Part shown: positions 25,601-35,849 of the stretch, in pieces | Position numbering within the stretch: position 1 is the stretch's first letter | Layout: each line of letters begins with the position of its first letter | Assembly: GCF_000368065.1 (NCBI RefSeq) | Contig: NZ_KB851199.1 | Location: 266,599 to 330,598, forward strand | DNA length: 64,000 bases | Origin: Acinetobacter seifertii | GTDB taxonomy: Bacteria > Pseudomonadota > Gammaproteobacteria > Pseudomonadales > Moraxellaceae | Direction: 5' to 3' | Translations under genes and position numbers: made by a program | Notes under the pieces: model-generated | Seen by the model: the letters and a program-made list of their open reading frames with translations, nothing else | Told to the model about the DNA's origin: nothing | Database searches by the model: none

Positions 25601-26241
25601 CCCGCTTTACTTGCGACAAACGGGTTAAATTTTTTTTCATAGCCAATGGTACTCATTGGACCATGACCTGAAATAAATTGAGTTTGATCTGGCAAGCTAA
25701 AGCATTCACGTTGAATCGATTCAATGAGTTGCTCATGGTTCCCACGTGGAAAGTCTGTTCTTCCTATTGAGCCTTTAAACAGGACATCGCCAGTCCAGAG
25801 TAAGCCATGATTCTTGTTATAGAACATGACATGCCCTGGTGTATGTCCTGGTGCAAAACGCACCTCAAACTCATCTTCACCTAGTTTTAGCACTTCGCCG
25901 CCTTCAAGCCATTGATCAACTTTTACTGGCTGTGGAATTGGAAAGCCATAACGTGCTGAAACTTCCTGAATCATATCTAACCAGAACTGATCTTCTTTAT
26001 GCGGACCAACAACAGGAACACTCCATTCTTGTGCGAGTTCACCCACTGCCCCTGCGTGATCTAAATGCCCATGAGTGAGCCATAGTGCCTTTACTTTTAA
26101 ACCTAAGGCTTCTACTTCTTTCTTCAAAACAGCAGCGTCACCGCCAGCATCAATCAAAACTGCTTCTTTTGTTTCACTGTCCCAAACTAAAGAACAATTT
26201 TGAGCAAAAGCTGTAACTGGAACAATTTTGACTTGCAGCAT
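25597..26241 (-). CDS. Metallo-beta-lactamase-fold hydrolase (YcbL/GloB-like)
   Basis: This 214-residue protein carries the metal motif THGHLDHAG (about 56-64), a His in [10 protein letters not shown], the bridging Asp in [17 protein letters not shown], and a final [10 protein letters not shown]. Those fit type II glyoxalase relatives of the YcbL kind, which hydrolyse thioesters such as S-lactoylglutathione. A role in resistance is not implied. It lies 23 bp downstream of hemH, on the same strand. Confidence 0.88.
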   Translation of the reverse strand: MLQVKIVPVTAFAQNCSLVWDSETKEAVLIDAGGDAAVLKKEVEALGLKVKALWLTHGHLDHAGAVGELAQEWSVPVVGPHKEDQFWLDMIQEVSARYGFPIPQPVKVDQWLEGGEVLKLGEDEFEVRFAPGHTPGHVMFYNKNHGLLWTGDVLFKGSIGRTDFPRGNHEQLIESIQRECFSLPDQTQFISGHGPMSTIGYEKKFNPFVASKAG

Positions 26242-26264
26242 AAGAACCTCTGGCTAAAACGCAA

Positions 26265-27281
26265 TTAACGGTGGGCTAAGGTATGGGTAAGGGCATCAAG
26301 ATTAGCCTGAACTAAACCTGCAAGCAAATCAATATGAGCCTGATCACTATTTAAAGCAGGAATGTAAGCATAGCTTCCGCCACCCGCCTCTTGAAACAAC
26401 TCAGCGTTTTGGATGGCTAACTCTTCAAGTGTTTCTAAACAATCGGCAGAAAAAGCGGGACTTAAAACCTGAACTGACTTAACACCCTTCTTCGCCCAAT
26501 CTTGTAAAAGCTGGTCAGTATAAGGTTTCACCCATTCTTGTTTTCCAAAACGGGACTGGAAACTAATTGCCCATTCATCATCGTTTAAATGTAAAGCTTC
26601 AGCGACTAACTTTGCGGTAATGCGACAACGGTCTGCATAAGGGTCGCCTTTGTCTGCATAAGGCTGTGGAATACCATGAAATGACATCAATAGTTTTTCA
26701 GGCTTACCATGCTGCTCTTGGTAGGCTAAAACACTTTCTGCCAGTGCCTGAATAAACATTGGGTGCTGGTAGTAGTCTTTAATAATGGTCAAGCCTGGCA
26801 AATTTCGCTGAGTAGGAATCCACTTAGCAAATGTATCGTATAACGGTGCTGTCGACGTCGCAGAATATTGAGGAAATAAAGGCAATAAAATGACATGCTC
26901 TTGTGGATGAGCTGCCAATTTTTCTAAAACTTTATCAATACCCGGATTACCATAAGTCATAGCGGGTAATACAGTTAAATCAAACTGTTTATTTTCACGC
27001 TCTAAATAAGCCTGCACACGTTGAGTTTGCTCAAACACAATTTCACGCATGGGCGAATCGGTAGACCATACCGAAGCATAGGCATGCGCTACTCTTTTTG
27101 GACGAAAAGGCAAAACAAACAGATTCAAAATAATCCACCAAATGAATTTTGGAATTTCAATCACACGTGGATCAGATAAAAACTGCTTTAAAAAACGGCG
27201 CACCGCTGGGACAGTTGCCTCATCCGGTGTGCCTAAATTCGCTAAAATGACAGTAACTTTCGGTTTTTGTTCAAACGACAT
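26265..27281 (-). CDS. hemH: Ferrochelatase
   Basis: The ATG at 27281 ([19 protein letters not shown]) follows AAAGG and gives 338 residues; the upstream TTG start adds only two codons. Catalytic features include [18 protein letters not shown] with the metal-binding His and the acidic patch [12 protein letters not shown]. The enzyme inserts Fe(II) into protoporphyrin IX, the last step of haem synthesis, at the inner membrane face. It probably leads an operon with the MBL hydrolase. Confidence 0.95.
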   Translation of the reverse strand: MSFEQKPKVTVILANLGTPDEATVPAVRRFLKQFLSDPRVIEIPKFIWWIILNLFVLPFRPKRVAHAYASVWSTDSPMREIVFEQTQRVQAYLERENKQFDLTVLPAMTYGNPGIDKVLEKLAAHPQEHVILLPLFPQYSATSTAPLYDTFAKWIPTQRNLPGLTIIKDYYQHPMFIQALAESVLAYQEQHGKPEKLLMSFHGIPQPYADKGDPYADRCRITAKLVAEALHLNDDEWAISFQSRFGKQEWVKPYTDQLLQDWAKKGVKSVQVLSPAFSADCLETLEELAIQNAELFQEAGGGSYAYIPALNSDQAHIDLLAGLVQANLDALTHTLAHR

Positions 27282-27354
27282 GCGCAAATGCCTTTCAGTT
27301 CATCTTATGACACTAATGTAACAGTTTTCATGGTCATATCTAAATTGAATTGCT

Positions 27355-28359
27355 CTAAGCTTTTAATCGAGTCACCCGATGATTCCATTTATAACTCAGC
27401 AAGAGCTTTTGCGCTTTTGTCGTTACCTTCCATAAACTATGTTGTTGATCAGTCTTGGTTGGAACAATCCAACCTTGTGATTGCATTTGATTTTTAATGC
27501 GGTATAGCGCTTTATGATTAATCTGTGCACCAGCCACCGCATGTGCTCTTGGTAGCTCCTGACGGGCATCTTCTAGCCCAGCATGATTGAGATACTCATT
27601 AAGACAAGTTCCAAAGCTTTCTTCTGGCATGGCTGTCTCAAAATGTTTAGCCAAAATACTTAAAAGTTGTGACCACGTCATTTGCCTCTGGCGTTTCAGC
27701 TCTTTAAAGTTACCATCTTGAAACGCTTGAATCTGATACTCAAACGCAAAAATGTCTTGTGGCGCTACCTCATTGAGTTGTGTAGGTACATCTGCTAATT
27801 GTTTCTCTAATTGTAAAATTTTACTTTTTAATCGATTAACCTCATCTTCCAACTGATGTGCTTGGTGTGCAGGTACCCAACCCTGTCCCACATGTTGTTC
27901 AACCATTAGAGGCATATTTAAACGGACAGCTAGCTCTAAATCACGCGGGCTTTTAAAGTAAAATACGTGGTGAGCTTCGTGTAATAGTTTCTTTCTAAAT
28001 GCTAGAAATTTTTCTTTAAGCTGTGGATGAGTCTCTTGCAAATGCATATCGCGGCTTTCAGGTTGCTCATGCATGAATACCACAATAGGTTTAGCTCGGC
28101 TTAAAGCATATTCATACTCTTGAGCAAAATAGCTAGCGCCAGAAATAGATTGTTCACCGTACTGGCTGCCTAATAGTAAGACAACGTAATCCGATTCATC
28201 AATTTGTCGACGGGAAAGTGTTGTAGTTAAAGGACTTCTATACTCTAAACCCCAAGCAAAAAAACCCATACTGACTAAAGTTTGAGAGAGAACTACACGT
28301 TCAGGTTGCATCTCGCGACCTGACGTTGAAATAAAAATCTGATAGCGTGTATCGAGCAT
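27355..28359 (-). CDS. DUF4062-domain protein with coiled coil
   Basis: This 334-residue protein begins with a DUF4062 domain (about 6-95, YQIFISTSGREMQPER and DYVVLLLGSQYGE). That domain is a flavodoxin-like fold akin to TIR/SIR2-associated sensor domains. A coiled coil follows at about 168-192 (LEDEVNRLKSKILQLEKQL) and a helical tail with no recognised domain. DUF4062 often appears in NTPase or signalling proteins, some tied to defence, but here no effector domain is visible and the neighbours (hemH, murI) are housekeeping. Function unknown. Confidence 0.75.
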   Translation of the reverse strand: MLDTRYQIFISTSGREMQPERVVLSQTLVSMGFFAWGLEYRSPLTTTLSRRQIDESDYVVLLLGSQYGEQSISGASYFAQEYEYALSRAKPIVVFMHEQPESRDMHLQETHPQLKEKFLAFRKKLLHEAHHVFYFKSPRDLELAVRLNMPLMVEQHVGQGWVPAHQAHQLEDEVNRLKSKILQLEKQLADVPTQLNEVAPQDIFAFEYQIQAFQDGNFKELKRQRQMTWSQLLSILAKHFETAMPEESFGTCLNEYLNHAGLEDARQELPRAHAVAGAQINHKALYRIKNQMQSQGWIVPTKTDQQHSLWKVTTKAQKLLLSYKWNHRVTRLKA

Positions 28360-28479
28360 AACAATACCCTTATCGCCCCATAATCTTAATATGGCCTAAA
28401 TAAGCCAAGACTATGAACCGCCCCAAATAAGAAAAAATAAATATAAAAAACGCTTTCTTCTGAATGCCTACAACAGAGC

Positions 28480-29346
28480 TCAACTCAGATTGTGCAGCGT
28501 CCATGTCAATTCTTGTGGAATCATATTCTGTAAAACAGGTTGCAATGCATCGGCATTATTACCACTTACATAACATTCAATACGCGCAACATTCTGACGT
28601 ATTTGGTCACATAATAACTCATTTTTTATTAAAATACGGGCTGTTTGTCGGGCAACTGCCAATCCTGAATCAACCAGTGTGAATTGGTTATCAAAAAGAT
28701 GCTGAATTGCTTCATTTAAGAACGGATAATGCGTACAACCGAGCACTAAATAGTCAGCCCCTTGATCGGCTGCAGGCTGTAAAACCTCTTTTAATGCATT
28801 CAAACATACAGGGCTCATTTGCTGGCCTGCTTCGACACAAGGAACAAGTTCCAGATTGGTTAAAGTCATGACTTTAACACCCGCTGGAACAGCAAACTTT
28901 TCAACAACATCTTTAATAAGTTGCCCACGAAAAGTAGCAGGCGTTGCCAATACTGCAACTACCTTAGAACGGGTTTGTAATACGGCAGGTTTTAATGCCG
29001 GTACTAAACCAACAATTGGGAAGTGCTCGCCATAATGTTCACGTAAATGGTCAAGACTAAATGCAGAGGCAGTATTGCATGCTACAACTGCAAATTTACA
29101 GCCTTGGCGGTATAACCAATCGACAGCGCGAGCGGTAAGCTCTCTAATTTCTTCATCAGAACGCGGGCCATAAGGAACATAGGCTGTATCGGCATAATAG
29201 ACAATACGTTCGTTTGGCAAATATCTGGCAATTTCCGCTGCAACCGACATTCCTCCAATTCCCGAATCAAAAATACCAATCGGGGCATCTGCTGATGCTT
29301 TAGGCATAGATTCTAATTCAGTAAACAAAGGCTGTATGGCTGTCAT
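28480..29346 (-). CDS. murI: Glutamate racemase
   Basis: This 288-residue protein contains IGIFDSGIGGMSV near residue 23, the first catalytic Cys in VVACNTASA and the second in LVLGCTHYPF. It converts L- to D-glutamate for peptidoglycan. The first 20 residues are outside the usual family start, and the ATG at residue 14 could be used instead. The 120-bp gap to the DUF4062 gene downstream shows no terminator. Confidence 0.94.
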   Translation of the reverse strand: MTAIQPLFTELESMPKASADAPIGIFDSGIGGMSVAAEIARYLPNERIVYYADTAYVPYGPRSDEEIRELTARAVDWLYRQGCKFAVVACNTASAFSLDHLREHYGEHFPIVGLVPALKPAVLQTRSKVVAVLATPATFRGQLIKDVVEKFAVPAGVKVMTLTNLELVPCVEAGQQMSPVCLNALKEVLQPAADQGADYLVLGCTHYPFLNEAIQHLFDNQFTLVDSGLAVARQTARILIKNELLCDQIRQNVARIECYVSGNNADALQPVLQNMIPQELTWTLHNLS

Positions 29347-29394
29347 GGCAGTACTAGAGAGTGTCGGAAAATTTCACTCTATAAAGCTTAAACC

Positions 29395-30006
29395 TCAAGT
29401 GCCTAATTGCAAGTGCAAATTACCACTTTTTAACTGCAAAATGGTTTCACCTTTATCATTTTCGACCAGTGTTCCATAGTTCACGAGGTGATAGAAAACT
29501 TGGCGTTGAATAAGCGCATTAATACCAAATCGGACATGCACATAAGGGCGTAATTCTCCTGCATATTCGCGCATAAAAATCGGGTGTTCTGCATCAACCA
29601 AAATCACATCTTGATTGGTCGTCGTCAGTTGTAAAAACTGATCACCTGAAATTTCGACCTGATCCACCTGATTGACCAATAAAGGTTCATCTTCAACTTC
29701 GATTTCAATTTGTTCTACAGGGGTTTTCAGGTAGAATTTACCCTCTTCTTTCCATAGGACTTTGGTAAACAAATCCAATAGGGCTTGGCGCTTGATTAAT
29801 TGACCTTCGTGCCACCATTCTCCATTGGCTTTAACCGTTAAATCCATTTTACCGCAATGCTTTGGATGCCATTGCTCTAAAGGTGGGATTGACCTTTTGT
29901 GACTTTGCTGTACATCTTTTAAGTATTGTGCAATGTTCATTAAGTTTTTATCATCAGATAACGGTATTTTTCCCATATCCGATGGGGAATTATTTTGATT
30001 TACCAT
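29395..30006 (-). CDS. DUF1285 domain-containing protein
   Basis: A 203-residue cytosolic protein. The central part (MDLTVKANGEWWHEGQLIKR, then LYLKTPVEQ-like and DAEHPIFM blocks) matches the two-domain DUF1285 fold. Function is unknown. It precedes murI on the same strand with a 48-bp gap, so cotranscription is likely. Confidence 0.82.
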   Translation of the reverse strand: MVNQNNSPSDMGKIPLSDDKNLMNIAQYLKDVQQSHKRSIPPLEQWHPKHCGKMDLTVKANGEWWHEGQLIKRQALLDLFTKVLWKEEGKFYLKTPVEQIEIEVEDEPLLVNQVDQVEISGDQFLQLTTTNQDVILVDAEHPIFMREYAGELRPYVHVRFGINALIQRQVFYHLVNYGTLVENDKGETILQLKSGNLHLQLGT

Positions 30007-30190
30007 AGTTTATGCCTTGCTGACGAGAAAATATGACGACTCAGCCAATTGGCTAGATCATGGTTTAAAACTATACTAGCCAAAACGATAAAAGGCACAA
30101 TAGCATATTTGCGCCTATGGATTAAAACTCACGGCAGCACCGGATGATCTGACATTACGGTTGCCACCTTTAAGTATTGAGGAGTCCTAC

Positions 30191-31903
30191 ATGGAACACA
30201 TCGAACGCGAATCGATGGAGTTTGACGTTGTCATCGTAGGTGCAGGACCTGCAGGTCTATCTGCTGCGATTAAGATCCGTCAATTAGCGATTGAGAATAA
30301 CTTACCCGATCTTTCAGTTTGTGTAGTTGAAAAAGGCTCTGAAGTAGGTGCGCATATCTTATCTGGTGCTGTACTTGAACCACGTGCTATTAATGAACTT
30401 TTCCCGAACTGGAAAGAAGAAGGCGCGCCTCTGAACGTACCTGTAACTGAAGACAAAACATTCTTCTTGCTTTCAGAAACTACGTCTAAAGAAGCACCTC
30501 ACTGGATGGTTCCTAAAACCATGCACAATGACGGTAACTATGTTATTTCATTAGGTAACGTGGTTCGTTGGTTAGGCCAAAAAGCTGAAGAATTAGAAGT
30601 TTCTATCTTCCCTGGCTTTGCTGCATCTGAAGTGCTTTACCATGAAGACGGTACTGTAAAAGGTATTCAAACTGGTGACATGGGTATTGGTAAAGATGGC
30701 GAACCAACGCATAACTTTACTCCGGGTTATGAGCTTCACGCTAAATACACTCTCTTTGCTGAAGGTTGCCGTGGTCACTTAGGTAAACGCCTCATTGCAA
30801 AATATAACCTTGATAAAGATGCTGACCCTCAGCACTACGGTATCGGGATTAAAGAACTTTGGGAAATTGACCCAGCAAAACATAAGCCTGGCTTAGTGAT
30901 GCATGGCGCTGGTTGGCCATTGGCTGAAACTGGTTCTTCTGGTGGTTGGTGGTTATACCACGCTGAAAACAACCAAGTGACTTTGGGTATGATTGTGGAC
31001 TTGTCTTATGAAAATCCACACATGTATCCATTCATGGAAATGCAGCGCTGGAAAACTCACCCACTCATTAAACAATATTTAGAAGGTGGTAAGCGTATTT
31101 CTTACGGCGCACGTGCTGTAGTGAAAGGCGGCTTCAACTCATTGCCTAAATTGACTTTCCCGGGCGGTTGCTTAATTGGTGATGACGCAGGTTTCTTAAA
31201 CTTTGCAAAAATCAAAGGCTCACACACTGCCATGAAATCAGGCATGTTATGTGGTGAGGCTGTATTTGAAGCGATTGCTGCTGGTGTAGAAAAAGGCGGT
31301 GACCTTGCGATTGCTCGTGTTACTGAAGGCGAAGATTTATTCGTTAAAGAATTGACTTCATACACTGACAAATTTAACAACAGCTGGTTAAAAGAAGAGC
31401 TTTATAATTCTCGTAACTTTGGCCCAGCAATGCATAAATTTGGTCAATGGATTGGTGGTGCATTTAACTTTATCGACCAAAACGTCTTTAAAGTGCCATT
31501 CACTTTACATGACTTGAAGCAAGACTTCGCTGCATTGAAAACTGTTGATGCAACGAGCTTCAAACCAAACTATCCAAAACCGGATGGCAAGCTTACATTT
31601 GACCGTTTGTCTTCTGTGTTTATCTCAAACACTGTACATGAAGAAAACCAGCCAGCTCATTTGAAGCTTACTGATCCTTCAATTCCAGTGAACGTAAACT
31701 TACCAAAATGGGATGAGCCTGCACAGCGCTACTGCCCTGCTGGTGTTTATGAAATCATGGAAAATGATGATGGTTCTAAGCGCTTCCAGATTAACGCAGC
31801 AAACTGTGTTCACTGTAAGACTTGTGATATTAAAGACCCATCTCAAAACATTACTTGGGTAACGCCTGAAGGCGGCGGTGGTCCGAATTACCCGAACATG
31901 TAA
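30191..31903 (+). CDS. etfD: Electron-transfer flavoprotein:ubiquinone oxidoreductase
   Basis: The ATG at 30191 has a perfect SD (TGAGGAG, 30178-30184) and gives 570 residues. FAD motif VVIVGAGPAGLSAA lies at about 12-25. The C-terminal 4Fe-4S ligands are in NCVHCKTCDIKDPSQNI, after an earlier Cys in CPAGVYE. It passes electrons from ETF, fed by acyl-CoA and other dehydrogenases, to the quinone pool at the inner membrane. The gene is monocistronic with a strong terminator. Confidence 0.96.
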   Translation: MEHIERESMEFDVVIVGAGPAGLSAAIKIRQLAIENNLPDLSVCVVEKGSEVGAHILSGAVLEPRAINELFPNWKEEGAPLNVPVTEDKTFFLLSETTSKEAPHWMVPKTMHNDGNYVISLGNVVRWLGQKAEELEVSIFPGFAASEVLYHEDGTVKGIQTGDMGIGKDGEPTHNFTPGYELHAKYTLFAEGCRGHLGKRLIAKYNLDKDADPQHYGIGIKELWEIDPAKHKPGLVMHGAGWPLAETGSSGGWWLYHAENNQVTLGMIVDLSYENPHMYPFMEMQRWKTHPLIKQYLEGGKRISYGARAVVKGGFNSLPKLTFPGGCLIGDDAGFLNFAKIKGSHTAMKSGMLCGEAVFEAIAAGVEKGGDLAIARVTEGEDLFVKELTSYTDKFNNSWLKEELYNSRNFGPAMHKFGQWIGGAFNFIDQNVFKVPFTLHDLKQDFAALKTVDATSFKPNYPKPDGKLTFDRLSSVFISNTVHEENQPAHLKLTDPSIPVNVNLPKWDEPAQRYCPAGVYEIMENDDGSKRFQINAANCVHCKTCDIKDPSQNITWVTPEGGGGPNYPNM

Positions 31904-31910
31904 TTCCTTA

Positions 31911-31943
31911 AAAAAACTCCCCTCAAATGAGGGGAGTTTTTTT
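31911..31943. terminator. Terminator after etfD
   Basis: A 15-bp stem (ACTCCCCTCA / TGAGGGGAGT core) with flanking A-run and T-run, able to work in both directions between convergent genes. Confidence 0.94.
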
Positions 31944-31944
31944 A

Positions 31945-32472
31945 TTAGAATATCTTCGATTTTTTACTAAATACCATAACTGTTGGCCCAATCGCTGTAT
32001 GTGCAGCACCATAGTCCTGATGAATCTCAATTCGATAATCATCACATTGATAAATATATTTATTGTTCTTTTGCACCCAGCCTTTTTGGGGCACCTTAAA
32101 ATTTTTGAGAATTCTACTTTTAAAAAGATCTAAATCCGTCTCATAACTTGCCATAGGGCCATCAAGAAAACTTAAACTAAATGAAGTAATCACTTCACTA
32201 TCCAGATCGTAAGCAATATGATCAATCCAAGTCACGCCTGTTTTTTTGATCTGGGCATCAACCCCATCGGCAAACTCTAAATGGTAACTATCTCCTCCTA
32301 ACACCACTTGCTTTACTGAAGGGTGAAGCTTTTGAAACTCACGAATATTTTGCCCAACCTTTAAACCTGCGACATTCATAGTTTGTATAGGAATTTCACA
32401 GGTTTTTGCATATGCGATTGAATTAAATAAGACACAAATAGCAAGCCCTAAGCATAGATGAGAACTTTTCAT
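31945..32472 (-). CDS. Secreted or periplasmic hypothetical protein
   Basis: A 175-residue protein with a clear Sec signal peptide (hydrophobic LCLGLAICVLFNSI, cleavage after AYA before KTCEIP). The mature part has a repeated beta-rich look and two later Cys. I recognise no family. It lies between etfD and tusA, and its stop sits next to the etfD terminator. Confidence 0.75.
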   Translation of the reverse strand: MKSSHLCLGLAICVLFNSIAYAKTCEIPIQTMNVAGLKVGQNIREFQKLHPSVKQVVLGGDSYHLEFADGVDAQIKKTGVTWIDHIAYDLDSEVITSFSLSFLDGPMASYETDLDLFKSRILKNFKVPQKGWVQKNNKYIYQCDDYRIEIHQDYGAAHTAIGPTVMVFSKKSKIF

Positions 32473-32556
32473 CTTTACGTCCTGAAATGAAGTGTATTCA
32501 CTGTTTTAGTTTTTATTAGATTCAAGAATATGGACCTAAAGCTTTAGATATTTGCT

Positions 32557-32814
32557 TCAGCCCTTTTTTACCAAGTAATGAAATTCTTTATGACCATTTT
32601 CATCTAAGCGTTCTTCTTGCAAAAGCAACTCATGACCTAAATGCATACAAAATTTAGGAATATCCCACGATGTCGAATTGTCTGTTGCAAAGACCTCAAC
32701 CACATCTCCAGACTTAGATTTACGAATGGCTTGATGCAACATCATGACAGGTTCCGGACAACGTAAACCACGTGTATTGAGTTGTACAGTAGGTGAAATA
32801 GGTTGTTCTGACAT
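32557..32814 (-). CDS. tusA: TusA-like sulfurtransferase
   Basis: The ATG at 32814 gives 85 residues; the longer frame starts with a TTG and lacks an SD. The active-site Cys is in LNTRGLRCPEPVMM (CPxP motif). TusA relays sulfur from IscS for 2-thiouridine in tRNA and other pathways. TusA-fold proteins also include YedF-like selenium or sulfur carriers, so the exact role is not fixed. Confidence 0.85.
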   Translation of the reverse strand: MSEQPISPTVQLNTRGLRCPEPVMMLHQAIRKSKSGDVVEVFATDNSTSWDIPKFCMHLGHELLLQEERLDENGHKEFHYLVKKG

Positions 32815-32957
32815 AACAAACTCGAACAAATAGAATTTTCACATTTTAGCATAAACCGATCACTGACTTATGAACTGTAACTGGTGTTTATATAACAATA
32901 TGTGTTTTGTCTTTTACTTTGTTTTATAGATGCATAAGGGCCTTTTCTTCGGTATGA

Positions 32958-32982
32958 TCAATGTATTCATTTGATACATTGA
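32958..32982. promoter_or_regulatory. Inverted repeat at the corC promoter
   Basis: TCAATGTAT / ATACATTGA (9-bp arms, 7-nt loop) follows a TATGAT -10-like hexamer at 32953 and precedes the corC start at 32999. It may be an operator over the transcription start or a leader hairpin. Confidence 0.4.
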
Positions 32983-32998
32983 GTCTTTAGGAAAGATC

Positions 32999-33838
32999 AT
33001 GCAAGAGGAACCGAGTCCGTCGTGGGGAATGCGAGGCTTACGAAAGTGGTTAGGTACAGCGCCCGAAACCCGAGATGAATTATTAAAACTAGTCCAAAAT
33101 TCACGTCGTTTTTTAGAACCTGATACTGTTGCCATGCTTGAAGGTGTTCTTGACCTTCCTGCTACAAAAATTCGTGAAGTCATGACGCCACGAACAGCAA
33201 TGATCAGTATGCAAGAAGATGATCAGTTACTTGATATTCTTCACGTATTGGTTGAGTCTGCTCACTCACGTTTTCCAGTTTTCTCAGCTGACCAACCCGA
33301 TAACGTCGTCGGTATTTTATTGGCAAAAGATTTACTGCCATTTTTGACTGAACCAAATACCAAATTAGATATTGGCTCGCTTATGCGCCAGCCATTATTT
33401 GTGCCTGAAAGCGCACGTTCAGATCAAGTTCTTCGTATGCTCAAACATACCCAAACCCATATCGCGATTGTCATTGATGAATATGGCTCTACGGCTGGGC
33501 TTGTTACGCTTGAAGATATTCTTGAAGAGATCGTGGGTGAAATTGAAGACGAACATGATACTGCTGATGAAGATGCGCAATACATTGTTCCAGATAGTGA
33601 CCACAGTGTAGCGAATGCATGGATGGTGCAGGCACTTACACCAATTGAACACTTCAACACTGTATTAGATGCTGATTTTTCTGACGATGAAGTAGAAACT
33701 GTCGGCGGTTTATTGCTTCAAGAAATTGGTCTAGTCAGTGATTTACAAGGTCAGACTGTTGAACTTGGAAAATGGTTATTTACGATTGTTGAAGCAGATG
33801 CCCGCACTATTCATCTGATTCGAGCTGTACGTCAATGA
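32999..33838 (+). CDS. corC: CorC/YbeX-type CBS-domain transporter-associated protein
   Basis: This 279-residue protein has two CBS domains (about 65-185; [14 protein letters not shown] and [20 protein letters not shown]) and a C-terminal CorC/HlyC domain (from about 200, ending in the IHLIRAVR region). It lacks membrane segments. YbeX is linked to Mg/Co efflux and to ribosome metabolism. Its stop overlaps lnt by 4 bp (ATGA), the usual ybeX-lnt pairing in gammaproteobacteria. Confidence 0.9.
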   Translation: MQEEPSPSWGMRGLRKWLGTAPETRDELLKLVQNSRRFLEPDTVAMLEGVLDLPATKIREVMTPRTAMISMQEDDQLLDILHVLVESAHSRFPVFSADQPDNVVGILLAKDLLPFLTEPNTKLDIGSLMRQPLFVPESARSDQVLRMLKHTQTHIAIVIDEYGSTAGLVTLEDILEEIVGEIEDEHDTADEDAQYIVPDSDHSVANAWMVQALTPIEHFNTVLDADFSDDEVETVGGLLLQEIGLVSDLQGQTVELGKWLFTIVEADARTIHLIRAVRQ

Positions 33839-35394
33839 GAGCATACTTTGAAAAGCTGTTAGATTCTTCGCAACAACAAAAACAGCTTCCTTTAATTTTT
33901 CCATTGCTCATTGCTTTATTTTCAGGTGCCGTGTTCAGCTTTGCACTGGCACCTTATTATTGGTGGTGGCTGGCAATTTTGTCTCCTGCCCTACTCTATG
34001 CGACATTGCATAAACGCTCAGCCAAACAAGCATTTGCGATTGGCTGGAGTTATGGTTTTGGTTTATGGTTTGTAGGGGCTTTCTGGCTCTATACATCTAT
34101 CCATGTATATGGCGATACCAATGCCTTTTTAAGCGTATGTATGATTGCTGTTATGGCTCTTGTGATGGGGTTATTTACAGCATTTCAAACTTGGGTTTAT
34201 CGACGCTTCTTCCCTGAAACACCGCTGACTTTCGCACCTCTCTGGATTATTTTTGAGTGGGCTAAAACTTGGGTATTTACAGGTTTTCCGTGGCTATTTG
34301 TAGGTTACGCTTTTACCGAACGCCTACTTGATGGCTATGCACCGCTATTTGGTATTTATGCAATTTCTTTCGTGGCAATTGTATTGGCGTGTGCTTTAGT
34401 TGAAGTTCTACGTAAGCGTATTTTCTGGGTTATTCCTTCTGCCCTATTAGTTTTAGGTGCATGGGGAGCATCATATATTCAGTTTGTACAACCTAAAGCG
34501 GCTAAACCACTGAGTGTTTCGCTTATTCAAGGTAACATTCCACAAGATTTAAAATGGCTAACCGAATATCAAGTTAGAACATTAGAAATTTACGCAGGTT
34601 TGACTCAATCTGAATGGGGCCGTGACCTCATTGTATGGCCTGAGTCTTCAATTCCACTCTTCCAAACCGACATTGAACCGTTTTTGGATGCCATGGATGC
34701 ACAAGCGAAAAAGAACCATACCGCTTGGGTAACCGGTATTCCTTATTGGGATGTTGCAAAATCACATCAAGTCGGTAGTCCTCAGTATTACAACAGTATT
34801 ATGGCTTCTGGTAGTGACTCAAGCGGTCTCTATAAAAAGCAGCGTCTCGTACCTTTTGGTGAATATATTCCGCTTTCAGGTTTACTGTCATGGGTTCTAC
34901 CAGCCATGCAAAATGATATTAGCATGAGCGGTTTTACACGTGGCGAGAGCAACCAGAAACCACTCTTAATTAAAGGGCATGCGCTTGCTGCTGCAATTTG
35001 TTATGAAGTGGCTTATCCGAACCTGACACGACGTAATGCAGAAGATAGCGACTTCTTGGTGACTGTATCTAATGATGCTTGGTTTACGGGTACTGCTGGT
35101 CCATGGCAACATTTACAAATGGTGCAAATGCGTGCGAAAGAAAATGGTCGCTGGTTTATTCGTGCAACCAACACAGGTGTAACAGCGTTTATTGATCAAA
35201 ATGGTCATATCACTGAACAAGCACCGCTTGATAAAGAGTTTGTCTTGAGAGGTGATTTACCAGCTATGCAAGGCCAAACTCTCTATAACCGTCTAGGTGA
35301 TTACCCAATTTTAGGATTTGCAGCCTTACTGCTGGTTTTAGGTTGGATCTATCGTCCACGTCAAGTTGATGTGTCTTATAAATCACGTCGCTAA
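33835..35394 (+). CDS. lnt: Apolipoprotein N-acyltransferase
   Basis: This 519-residue protein has an N-terminal membrane region of six or so helices (about 18-205), a periplasmic nitrilase-fold domain (about 220-490), and a last helix. The catalytic triad is visible: Glu in IVWPESSIP (near 270), Lys in YKKQRLVPFGEY (near 334), Cys in AAICYEVAYP (near 388). It adds the third acyl chain to lipoproteins, a condition for their export by Lol. Translation is coupled to corC. Confidence 0.96.
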   Translation: MRAYFEKLLDSSQQQKQLPLIFPLLIALFSGAVFSFALAPYYWWWLAILSPALLYATLHKRSAKQAFAIGWSYGFGLWFVGAFWLYTSIHVYGDTNAFLSVCMIAVMALVMGLFTAFQTWVYRRFFPETPLTFAPLWIIFEWAKTWVFTGFPWLFVGYAFTERLLDGYAPLFGIYAISFVAIVLACALVEVLRKRIFWVIPSALLVLGAWGASYIQFVQPKAAKPLSVSLIQGNIPQDLKWLTEYQVRTLEIYAGLTQSEWGRDLIVWPESSIPLFQTDIEPFLDAMDAQAKKNHTAWVTGIPYWDVAKSHQVGSPQYYNSIMASGSDSSGLYKKQRLVPFGEYIPLSGLLSWVLPAMQNDISMSGFTRGESNQKPLLIKGHALAAAICYEVAYPNLTRRNAEDSDFLVTVSNDAWFTGTAGPWQHLQMVQMRAKENGRWFIRATNTGVTAFIDQNGHITEQAPLDKEFVLRGDLPAMQGQTLYNRLGDYPILGFAALLLVLGWIYRPRQVDVSYKSRR

Positions 35395-35395
35395 A

Positions 35396-35734
35396 TTATA
35401 ATAGCTTTGTACCCAGAGGCACTTCAAACTCTGGGATACAAAGTGCTACATCTCCATCTGCGTTATGAAACCCTGTCACTAAACATTCTGACTGAATAGG
35501 CCCGATTTGTTTTTTAGGGAAATTTACGACAGCAACGACTAATTTACCAATCAAGTCCTGCAGTTGATAAAGTTTAGTAATCTGAGCACTCGATTTACGT
35601 ACACCCAATTCTTCACCAAAATCTACATGCAAAATATAAGCAGGTTTACACGCTTTTTCAAAAACCTCAGCTTGAATAATTTTACCCACACGAAGCTCTA
35701 CTTTTAAAAAATCATTCCACTCGATCTGTTCCAC
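35396..35734 (-). CDS. csaA: CsaA-type tRNA-binding domain protein
   Basis: A 112-residue protein consisting only of an OB-fold tRNA-binding domain (FLKVELRVGKIIQAE, HVDFGEELGVRKSSAQIT, VVNFPKKQIGPIQSE). CsaA has export-related chaperone and tRNA-binding activity as a dimer. It is convergent with lnt, with 1 bp between the stops. Confidence 0.9.
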   Translation of the reverse strand: MEQIEWNDFLKVELRVGKIIQAEVFEKACKPAYILHVDFGEELGVRKSSAQITKLYQLQDLIGKLVVAVVNFPKKQIGPIQSECLVTGFHNADGDVALCIPEFEVPLGTKLL

Positions 35735-35849
35735 TTTATATTTCTCATATTCTTAAATCTTCAAATCAAAAATACACAATATAAAAAAATAAATTATTTA
35801 TGTTTAATTTGAAAATTCCATGTTAAATTAAGTCCACTGATTCAAAAGC

